From contig JAHBYU010000009.1 in assembly GCA_019635775.1 (NCBI GenBank), positions 124,001 through 188,000 on the forward strand: 64,000 nucleotides of DNA, read 5' to 3'. Of the stretch, positions 33,823 through 39,988 are shown piece by piece. The DNA is from Rhizobiaceae bacterium (GTDB lineage Bacteria; Pseudomonadota; Alphaproteobacteria; Rhizobiales; Rhizobiaceae). The notes beneath the pieces are model-generated. The model made no database searches. It was given only the letters and a program-made list of their open reading frames with translations, and was not told the DNA's origin. Numbering within the stretch: position 1 is the stretch's first letter; the number at the start of each line of letters is the position of its first letter. A program made the translations under genes and the position numbers.

Positions 33823-34551
33823 GCCGCGACACGCATCCGCTGGGTCCGCTGGGCTTGAACCGCCGATGCCGATGTTTCAGCAGTGCGACGCGCCGACCCC
33901 TTGCAGACGGGCCTCGCGCACTGCGCGCCCGGTCGTTCGAGAGGATGACGCATCCCGTTCCCCGCTCCGCGAACCGCCTCGAAATTTCCCAAGGCGAAGC
34001 CACCCATGGCAGCCCGGCTCTCGGCGCGGCAGGTTCTGCGCCGGAGCGCCGCGATGGGGAGGCCCGGCCGGCGGAGATCCGGGAAGCCTGCGGTCTCGGC
34101 GATGCCCGGCAATCGTGGGCGTTCGCGCGGGGGGGGCCGGGGGCATCGGCGGTGAAAAGGCGCTGGCGGACGCGGGCGAGCCAGTCACTCCATCGATACG
34201 GGCTCGGCGGTCCGGCGGTGCATGCGTGGGGGCCTGATGTGCGTCGCCATCGGCCACATCCGGCCCATTCCCTGGTCATGTCGTCTTTGTAGAGGACCGC
34301 CTGCTTACTGCGGGCAACCCCTGAAGGGGTAAGACTCGCCCGAAAATTCGGCAAAATTCGATTTCGGTTGTTTGATGCGGACCCAGGCACTTTCTGAAGA
34401 CCGCGCCGCAAGCGGCTCGGAGAAAGTGCGGGTCCGCTTTGCTGCGGAAAATAGAATTTTGCCGAATTTTCGGCCGAGCTGCCCGCAGCAGGACGGCCCT
34501 CTCCTTCGACGCCATCGGGAATGGTCCTGATGCAACCGAAGGAGAAGTACA
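33823..34551. other. Long intergenic region, no convincing gene
   Basis: No frame in these 729 bases looks coding: the open frames on both strands are Arg/Pro/Ala-rich and lack ribosome-binding sites. There is an eight-base G run near 34131. From 34339 a long imperfect inverted repeat (listed separately) dominates. It may be relic DNA or a regulatory or mobile sequence. Confidence 0.5.
34339..34473. repeat. Large imperfect inverted repeat
   Basis: The left arm (34339-34399) starts CCGAAAATTCGGCAAAATTC and contains GCGGACCC and GCACTTTCT. The right arm (34415-34473), read on the other strand, gives CCGAAAATTCGGCAAAATTC, then GCGGACCC and GCACTTTCT in the same order. Arms of about 60 bases flank about 15 bases. 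The outer ends also share CTGCGGGCA (34308-34316, complement at 34480-34488). There is no transposase inside, so a miniature element or a very stable cruciform/RNA hairpin are both possible. Confidence 0.7.
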
Positions 34552-34875
34552 ATGGCCACCACGATCGCACAGCTCACCGAGAAGCCCGACGGCTCGATGG
34601 AAGGCGTCTTCGCCACGATCCGGGTCAACGCCCCGATCACCGTCGTCCCCAACACGAACAAGTCGCACGAGGACGCCCCGGACTACCGGGTCATCAACAA
34701 GCGCACGGGCTTCGAGATCGGCGCCGGCTGGGTCTCCACATCACAGCGGTCCGGCAAGGACAAGACCTCGTTCAAGCTGGAAGCTCCCGAGTTCGGCGTC
34801 ATCTTCGGCAACCTCGCTCCCGCACCCGGCGGCGAGGAAAACAAGAAGGTCATCCTCTGGAACAACCCGGAGTGA
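34552..34875 (+). CDS. DUF736 family protein
   Basis: A 107-residue DUF736 protein: MATTIAQLTEKPDGSMEGVF, then FEIGAGWVSTSQRSGKDKTS and FGVIFGNL are the family signature. It is almost universal on rhizobial conjugative elements and plasmids, and its function is unknown. ACCGAAGGAGAAGTACA precedes the ATG. A hairpin with a GCAA tetraloop follows the stop. Confidence 0.82.
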   Translation: MATTIAQLTEKPDGSMEGVFATIRVNAPITVVPNTNKSHEDAPDYRVINKRTGFEIGAGWVSTSQRSGKDKTSFKLEAPEFGVIFGNLAPAPGGEENKKVILWNNPE

Positions 34876-34883
34876 GCCGCGAC

Positions 34884-34909
34884 GGGCCGGCCCCGCAAGG
34901 GGCCGGCCC
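34884..34909 (+). terminator. Terminator/attenuator after DUF736
   Basis: GGGCCGGCCCC (34884-34894) pairs perfectly with GGGGCCGGCCC (34899-34909) around a GCAA tetraloop, then TCTCTGTG. The next gene starts 32 bases later, so it could also be a stability hairpin. Confidence 0.55.
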
Positions 34910-34940
34910 TCTCTGTGTTCAACACGATCAGGAGACTTCC

Positions 34941-35267
34941 ATGAGCCGCTACGCCATCACCGTCACCAGCCAAGGGCGCTCCGACACGCAAGCCATCATC
35001 GGCTACGATCCGCCGCTGCGCACCTTCTTCCTGCAAGCCTTCCCGGACGAAGCCGGTGAGGATCTCGCTCTTTGGCTGGGCACGAGCGACCGCCAATACG
35101 AAACGATCGATGCCCTGCACATGGCGGCGCTCTCCAGAGGCTACAGCTTCATGCCGCTGCCCGCCGATCTCGCCACGCAGCTGAATGCAGACCGCGCCGA
35201 TGAAGCAGAACGCCCGCCGCATGACGGCCCGCTCGCCGCCTTCCTGCGGTATCTGCAATCGAAGTAA
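34941..35267 (+). CDS. Conserved hypothetical protein
   Basis: A 108-residue protein (MSRYAITVTSQGRSDTQAII, then GYDPPLRTFFLQAFPDE). Small proteins of this kind often sit beside DUF736 on rhizobial elements; function unknown. CAGGAGACTTCC precedes the ATG. It converges with the WGR gene across a bidirectional terminator. Confidence 0.66.
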   Translation: MSRYAITVTSQGRSDTQAIIGYDPPLRTFFLQAFPDEAGEDLALWLGTSDRQYETIDALHMAALSRGYSFMPLPADLATQLNADRADEAERPPHDGPLAAFLRYLQSK

Positions 35268-35277
35268 CCGTCACGAA

Positions 35278-35310
35278 AAGCCCGCGCCGGACGATCTCCG
35301 GCGCGGGCTT
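35278..35310. terminator. Strong bidirectional terminator
   Basis: A 14-bp stem, AAGCCCGCGCCGGA (35278-35291) with TCCGGCGCGGGCTT (35297-35310), continues into a run of T on plus (to 35315) and has AAAA before it, giving T on minus. It lies between the convergent genes at 34941 and 35337. Confidence 0.8.
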
Positions 35311-35336
35311 TTTTTGTGCCTGCCTGACCGCCACCT

Positions 35337-35588
35337 TCAGCCATCAGCCGATACGTCGCGGTATCCGCGTCGCCGCTTGACGCGTGATAGCGCCTGGCGT
35401 GCCGCGGCGGCTTCCCGCGCGGTCTCATAGAGGTCGATGCGCATGCGGCCGGCCCCGCCGATCCGTCCCCATTCACGCACGAGGCAGATGTCGCCGAACA
35501 GGCTAGGCATAGACGACATGCGATAGAACCGCGCCATGTTGCGCGCAGGATCGATGCGGTGAAAATGGATCGCGTCTTCAGTCTGCAT
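35337..35588 (-). CDS. WGR-domain protein
   Basis: An 83-residue protein consisting of little more than a WGR domain: MARFYRMSSMPSLFGDICLV then REWGRIGGAGRMRIDLY. WGR domains occur in PARPs and in MolR-type regulators and are thought to bind nucleic acid. Stand-alone copies are frequent on rhizobial mobile elements. The ATG at 35588 is preferred over a TTG at 35627. It is transcribed against its neighbours. Confidence 0.75.
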   Translation of the reverse strand: MQTEDAIHFHRIDPARNMARFYRMSSMPSLFGDICLVREWGRIGGAGRMRIDLYETAREAAAARQALSRVKRRRGYRDVSADG

Positions 35589-36117
35589 GATCGGATCGTC
35601 GCGTCTGAGACTGATGCCGTCCAACAAGTTCTATGAATCGATCCGTCTCCATCGATTCACGATGCTGATGCATCCGCTGCAAGAGCGGGATATGGGCGAG
35701 CCGGCCTGCGGCCGACCGCGCTCTATTCGCGGCCTGCTGCCGCTCACGGAGCCTGCCGAAGCAGTCTCCGCCTTCGGTGACGATCGCCTCTCGCTTGCTT
35801 CAGGGACCGGTTCGACCGGCCCCCTGAAGCAGACGAGGGGCATTCCCTCGCGCACCCGGCCGGCTGGTCGCCGGATATGGACGCGCCCCCTCACGGGGGC
35901 GCGGGTCTATCTCTCTGACGGCCCAGTCTACTGGCCGCTCCCATCGCCTCAAGGACTGCGCGGCGCCTCCAATTTTCAGCCGCCGCCCTGAAGAAGGGCG
36001 GCGGCAGAAAATCGGTTCCTCCGCTTGCCGCCTCCGGCGGTCGCTGCGCGATCCTTGACCCGACGCTCGACTTGCCCGTCGCCGGGGCTCCGTCATCAAG
36101 ATGAAGGAGACCATGAC
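35589..36117. other. Intergenic, first copy of a structured leader
   Basis: From about 35797 to 36056 this region is a chain of hairpins, the first of two similar copies (the second at 36784-37046). Elements in order: GCTTCAGGG/CCCTGAAGC (35797-35805 with 35822-35830) enclosing CCGG/CCGG; CGAGGG/CCCTCG; CCGGC/GCCGG; CGCGCCCC/GGGGCGCG; a long stem around CCAATTTTCAGCC; and CCGCC/GGCGG. Further upstream (35695-35796) are more short hairpins. It ends 60 bases before the next ATG, which has its own GAAGGAGA. Confidence 0.6.
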
Positions 36118-36675
36118 ATGGCACACAACACTCTCATGCTTATCGCGCAGCTGTCCGGTTTGCGCATCAACGTTCTCGCCAACCGCCTCGGCTGCGACAG
36201 CGGAGTGGCGCTCACCGTACACGACACCCTCGCGGCGAAGCTTGCGAAAATGATCGCAGCGCAGCGCAGGATCCTCGCCGCCGACCGGGCGTGTGTCGCT
36301 GCGCGCGGTACGCAGGACGAAGAGGACGCTTTCTACGATCTGCACCACTACCAGACGGCGTTCTATGAGACGTGGCTGATCGAACCGATCGCGCTCCTCG
36401 ACGACTATCTAGTGGACGACCTCACCAACGAGTACTTTCATTTCTACATCGGTGAATGGCGCCACCGGGACGGTGAGGTGCCGATCGCGGTGCCGGTTCC
36501 GGCCGAACGGCTCTGCGGTCTCGATACAATCATCACCGAGATCGAAGATGTCACCGGAGCCCGGTTCAGCGTCGAGAACGTCTACTACAGCGAAGCGGAA
36601 GCCGAGGCGGCGTGGTGGCAAAGCGTCGGCATGGATCCGGAAACGGTCTTCGGCGACGAGGTTGGCCGCCTTTGA
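36118..36675 (+). CDS. Hypothetical protein behind structured leader
   Basis: A 185-residue protein. Its middle (FYDLHHYQTAFYETWLIEPI) and C-terminal region (VPAERLCGLDTIITEIEDVT) show faint similarity in order to the protein at 37090, whose gene has the same type of leader. No domain or catalytic motif is recognised. AAGGAGACCATGAC precedes the ATG. A terminator with four T follows. Confidence 0.62.
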   Translation: MAHNTLMLIAQLSGLRINVLANRLGCDSGVALTVHDTLAAKLAKMIAAQRRILAADRACVAARGTQDEEDAFYDLHHYQTAFYETWLIEPIALLDDYLVDDLTNEYFHFYIGEWRHRDGEVPIAVPVPAERLCGLDTIITEIEDVTGARFSVENVYYSEAEAEAAWWQSVGMDPETVFGDEVGRL

Positions 36676-36684
36676 CGGCCCGGA

Positions 36685-36716
36685 GATCGGGGCGGTGAAA
36701 GCCGCCTCGATCTTTT
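36685..36716 (+). terminator. Rho-independent terminator
   Basis: GATCGGGGCGG (36685-36695) pairs with CCGCCTCGATC (36702-36712, one G-T pair) and TTTT follows. It ends the transcript of the gene at 36118, so the second structured leader belongs to a separate transcript or follows a read-through. Confidence 0.65.
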
Positions 36717-36783
36717 CATGTCTCAGCCACGCCGCGCCGAGGTTGACGTTGCCGCCCGGCGCGACAGCCCGCTCTTCCCACTT

Positions 36784-37046
36784 GTGCGCCAACGACCGGA
36801 TCGACCGGCCGCTGGCGCAGACGAGGGTTTTCCCTCGCGCTCCCCGCCGGCTGGTCGCCGGATATCGACGCGCCCTTCGGGCGCGGGGTCTTCCTCTGAC
36901 GTCCCATTGTACGCCAGCCCATCCGGCGTCAAGGACTGCACGGCCCCTCCAATTTTCAGCCGACGCCCGAAGTGGGCATCGCCAGAAAATCGGTTCCTCC
37001 GCTTGCCGCCGCAGGCGGTCGCTTCGCGATCCCTGACCCCTCTGGT
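36784..37046 (+). ncRNA. Structured leader, second copy
   Basis: This matches the segment at 35797-36056 over most of its length: shared blocks include GCAGACGAGGG, CGGCTGGTCGCCGGATAT, CTCCAATTTTCAGCCG and AAAATCGGTTCCTCCGCT. The first stem has different bases in the two copies but still pairs (TGCGCCA/TGGCGCA here, at 36785-36791 and 36813-36819). This covariation argues for a conserved RNA fold upstream of the gene at 37090. No known riboswitch is recognised. Confidence 0.55.
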
Positions 37047-37089
37047 CAACAGCGTGAACGCCTTTCCGTCAGACGAAAAGGAGTTCATC

Positions 37090-37554
37090 ATGACACGCAT
37101 CTTCAATCCCTATATCGCCCTCGACACCATCGATGCCATCCGCAGCAAGGTTCTGATCGGCCGTGACGAATGCCGAACGCAGTTCGCCCGGACCCTTCAC
37201 GCCAACCTCGCCGGGATGCTGGACGCGATGCGCGCCGATGTCGAGAAGGAGGTTCCCTATTGGATCGAGCAGAACGCAAAGCGCCATAGGTCCGAAAGGG
37301 ACCGGTCGTTGTTCGAGCTTTACTTCATGCGCCCATGTTTCGAACAGCACTGGATCGACGAGGGGCCACATTCGGTGCTCGATGAAATCAGCGTCACAGT
37401 CTATGCAGGCGAACCCGGCATTGCGTGCGGCGTGACACTCAGCCACACCGACGTTCCGGCCTCTGAGCTCGAGGGTCTCGACGCGTTCTTCGCCGACATC
37501 AAGCTCAAACTCGGCGTCACCATCAAGGCGGCGAAGCTCACCCACCGCCGCTGA
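37090..37554 (+). CDS. Hypothetical protein behind structured leader
   Basis: A 154-residue protein (YIALDTIDAIRSKVLIGRDE near the N-terminus, FELYFMRPCFEQHWIDEGPH centrally). The order DxxLFEL..F...CFE.HWI, LDEIS, VPASELEGLD resembles that of the protein at 36118, suggesting distant paralogy. Function unknown. AAAAGGAGTTCATC precedes the ATG. It converges with the XRE gene across a bidirectional terminator. Confidence 0.62.
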   Translation: MTRIFNPYIALDTIDAIRSKVLIGRDECRTQFARTLHANLAGMLDAMRADVEKEVPYWIEQNAKRHRSERDRSLFELYFMRPCFEQHWIDEGPHSVLDEISVTVYAGEPGIACGVTLSHTDVPASELEGLDAFFADIKLKLGVTIKAAKLTHRR

Positions 37555-37558
37555 TGGC

Positions 37559-37587
37559 AAAGGGAGGCAGGTCGCCTGCCTCCCTTT
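37559..37587. terminator. Bidirectional terminator
   Basis: AAAGGGAGGCAGG (37559-37571) pairs with CCTGCCTCCCTTT (37575-37587) across a TCG loop and runs on into T (to 37590). The genes on both sides converge on it. Confidence 0.75.
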
Positions 37588-37601
37588 TTTCTTCCAGAAG
37601 C

Positions 37602-38105
37602 TTAAGGCTCCCGTCGCCTCTTCGGGTCTTTCGACGCGCCGTCATCCACAGTGTCGGGCGACAATTCCTCGACAAGCATGAGAAGGTTCTGTGCAGTGGC
37701 GGCCGGAAGGTCGAGGATACGCTGCACGAGCTTGCTTTTGACCTCCGCCTCCTCCGGACTTTCGCCAAAGAATTGCGGCGCTGCCGCATAGATTGCATCG
37801 AAGGGCGAGAATCCCAGCAACTCGGCCAGATGCAGAAGCCGGGTGACCCTGAGCTTGGCGCCCGCCCGCTCATGGCGCGCATAAATCTCCTGATGAATGC
37901 CGATCATCATGCCGACCTGCTCACGGTTCAGGTTCAGCGCATCGCGCCGCTCGCGCAGAAAGCGGCTCAACCCCCTCTCCATGTCCAACAAGCTGCGAAT
38001 GCCCTGAAATGACGGCTTGCGCCAGATCGGCTTTTCGACCTCGGAATCCTCGGTTTCGACAAGGCCATGGTTGTCGATGAAGGTCTGGATGTCCTTGATG
38101 GCCAT
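37602..38105 (-). CDS. XRE-family transcriptional regulator
   Basis: A 167-residue protein with a helix-turn-helix of the XRE/Cro type in the middle (LRERRDALNLNREQVGMMIG then IHQEIYARHERAGAKL, about 50-90). The C-terminal part is helical and may mediate oligomerisation. It sits beside the VirC-like pair and the oriT region, so it could control transfer genes; that is inferred from position. Confidence 0.72.
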   Translation of the reverse strand: MAIKDIQTFIDNHGLVETEDSEVEKPIWRKPSFQGIRSLLDMERGLSRFLRERRDALNLNREQVGMMIGIHQEIYARHERAGAKLRVTRLLHLAELLGFSPFDAIYAAAPQFFGESPEEAEVKSKLVQRILDLPAATAQNLLMLVEELSPDTVDDGASKDPKRRREP

Positions 38106-38259
38106 CTGAGTGCAGCGCGCCTGCCGGTCCCTGTTGCGATCAAACTGACGTTGGAAATGCCGCCAACCCTCGTCGAGCGGCTGAAATCCAAACCAAATCG
38201 GTGACGCTCCTAGCAGGGATTCGGACTCAAATTCAACTCACCGGACTGCTTTCCCTTCC

Positions 38260-38616
38260 TCAATAGCCATTCGCGTCGAGAAACTCCCGAATGGCCTTTT
38301 CCATGATCACCTGCATCGAGGTCTCGGAATTGAACGAAGCCAGCTTCAGACGCCGCTTCGTCTCCCGGTCGAGATTGACATTAACGAAATGGGCGGCTCC
38401 CTTCATCCGCGCCCGCTTCATCCGACGCAGCGCCTTACCCGCCTCGCTAGCGGTCTCCGCGCTACCCTGATCGTCGACGACCGTCGCATCCGGGACGGTC
38501 TCCTCCCCGCCGCGCCCCACGCTTTGCGGACGCACGAGATTGAGTCCCGCCGCGGCGCGCTGCCTGCGCGGCGCTGTCGCGAATTCGTCCAGCGACAATT
38601 TCTCTCCGCCGCTCAT
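38260..38616 (-). CDS. VirC2/ParG-like ribbon-helix-helix protein
   Basis: A 118-residue protein with a disordered N-terminus and a C-terminal ribbon-helix-helix (HFVNVNLDRETKRRLKLASF then NSETSMQVIMEKAIREFLDA). It overlaps the ParA gene by four bases (ATGA). A ParA-type ATPase followed by a small ribbon-helix-helix protein is the plan of both parFG partition loci and Agrobacterium virC1-virC2. The closeness to a border-like nic site and relaxase makes the VirC2 analogy attractive. Confidence 0.65.
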   Translation of the reverse strand: MSGGEKLSLDEFATAPRRQRAAAGLNLVRPQSVGRGGEETVPDATVVDDQGSAETASEAGKALRRMKRARMKGAAHFVNVNLDRETKRRLKLASFNSETSMQVIMEKAIREFLDANGY

Positions 38617-39314
38617 GCCGCACGCCCCGCGACCGCCGTGCTCGCCAACAAGGCGTCAACCTCCTCGACCAGCGCCTGCGTTTCACGCCGCGCCTTTGCG
38701 ATTGCTTCCGTCACCTCCTGCATCTGAAGCGTGCCGATGCCATTGTGGATGTCCTTGTAGACATTGCGCTCGAAGACTTCGGTCTGGAACAGATAGGTGC
38801 CGACCTTGTCCTCTATGATCGGCCGGACCTTGCGATAGAGTTCCGTGTGGCGCACCGTCACCGTGATCCGGGTCCGCAGCACGCCGTGCCTGCATTTGCG
38901 ACCGCGGGTCTCATTCACACGCAGCACGCTCTCGAAACTGTCGATCGCTCCCATCACCTCACGTTTGGAAGCCTGGATCGGCGAGATCACCAGATCGGCC
39001 GCCAGAATCACGGGGTCGACGAGCGACGTGTCCTCGCCGGGCGTATCAATCAGGACGTGATCGAACGTCGCCGCATTCCCCTCCATCCAGCGCTCGAACC
39101 CCCGAGCGGTCTTATGGCTGTACACCTCGATGCCCTCAGGCTGGGCATCCTTTTCCTGACAATCCGTCCACCACTTCATCAGATTGTTGCGGGCGTCCAT
39201 GTCGATCATGGCGACGCTTCCACCGCGCAGGGCATACTCGCCCGCGATGTTCATCAGCGCGGTGGTCTTGCCAGCGCCCCCCTTGCCGTTGATGGCGGCG
39301 ATCACGACGGTCAT
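38613..39314 (-). CDS. ParA/VirC1-like ATPase
   Basis: A 233-residue ParA/MinD-family ATPase with the deviant Walker A motif NGKGGAGKTT at residues 9-18 and IDMDARNN and IDTPGEDTSLVD further on. In length and motif layout it resembles Agrobacterium VirC1, which stimulates relaxosome assembly, as much as plasmid ParA. The ATG at 39314 has GGGAG at a good distance; an in-frame ATG at 39329 is an alternative. It diverges from the mobilisation genes across the probable oriT. Either transfer or partition is possible. Confidence 0.75.
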   Translation of the reverse strand: MTVVIAAINGKGGAGKTTALMNIAGEYALRGGSVAMIDMDARNNLMKWWTDCQEKDAQPEGIEVYSHKTARGFERWMEGNAATFDHVLIDTPGEDTSLVDPVILAADLVISPIQASKREVMGAIDSFESVLRVNETRGRKCRHGVLRTRITVTVRHTELYRKVRPIIEDKVGTYLFQTEVFERNVYKDIHNGIGTLQMQEVTEAIAKARRETQALVEEVDALLASTAVAGRAA

Positions 39315-39329
39315 CGGCTCATCTCCCAT

Positions 39330-39583
39330 GAAAATGTGTTTCTACTGACACACGAAACCATTTCCGTGTGGACGTGGATTCACACCGTTATAGAAACACA
39401 CGAACATGGAAAAAAACAATCAGATAGATATTGAAAAGTGGAAAAATCGTGAAAAGATCGGATTAATCACTATCATAAGTGTTGGCAGGATACGGAAAAA
39501 TGTGATACATTTTTCCTGACGATCGAGGGACAAGCCCTCGATCCGCGGCCTTCGGCCGCAACCCACCACGATCAAGAGTGCGT
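39330..39583. other. Probable oriT
   Basis: This AT-rich, repeat-rich spacer between the VirC1-like gene and mobC/relaxase has three relevant elements. TGGCAGGATA at 39483-39492 matches the core of T-DNA borders; its complement TATCCTG/C is the MOBP nic consensus, placing a nick between 39486 and 39485 on minus. GGAAAAATGT/ACATTTTTCC (39494-39503, 39507-39516) is a perfect inverted repeat next to it. GTGTTTCTA with TAGAAACAC (39339-39347 and about 39396-39404) flanks direct copies of ACACACGAA. Confidence 0.7.
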
Positions 39584-39988
39584 ATGTCGATGGCCGGCAG
39601 CCAATCAGAAGCGTCGAAACGGAAGGATAGGGTGGCACATGTCCGCTTCTCGCCGGCCGAGTTCGAGGCCCTGGAGGTGGCTGCGAGCGCAGCGGGAATG
39701 ACCGTTTCTGCCTTCGTGCGGTCCCTTTCCATGGAAGGCGCCGGCGTGCGGCCGTTCCTGGCAGAAGGGGATCGTGCAGTCCTCGGCCTGCTTGCCGATG
39801 GCATGCGGGCGATCGGCGGCAACCTCAACCAGATCGCGCGCGCCATCAACACCGGTAAGAAGACGGTGGCCGATAGAGACGTGGCCGGCAGCATCCGCGA
39901 CGCGCATGGGGTGGCGACCGCTCTCGCGGCCGAGCTCGGCGAGATGACCAGGCGGTCCGCCGCCATCAGGCGCGGGGAGGATGGCTGA
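39584..39988 (+). CDS. mobC: MobC/VirD1-like relaxosome protein
   Basis: A 134-residue protein with an N-terminal ribbon-helix-helix (VAHVRFSPAEFEALEVAASA then AGMTVSAFVRSLSME) and the MobC signature GGNLNQIARAIN near 86-97. It would bind oriT and help the relaxase open the DNA. The first in-frame start is a GTG at 39578; ATGs at 39584 and 39590 are also possible. Its stop overlaps the relaxase start (TGATG). Confidence 0.75.
   Translation: MSMAGSQSEASKRKDRVAHVRFSPAEFEALEVAASAAGMTVSAFVRSLSMEGAGVRPFLAEGDRAVLGLLADGMRAIGGNLNQIARAINTGKKTVADRDVAGSIRDAHGVATALAAELGEMTRRSAAIRRGEDG

Noticed and set aside
33672-34292. A 206-codon plus frame through the 33.8-34.3 kb gap
   Set aside because: Its first part overlaps the SLOG-like gene in another frame and the remainder has no ribosome-binding site or recognisable motif.
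35800-37106. Minus-strand frames through both structured leaders sharing RLKIGGA
   Set aside because: The shared peptide follows from the repeated DNA, the surrounding translation is Arg/Pro-rich, and the paired but different stem bases fit RNA structure better. A coding role cannot be fully excluded.
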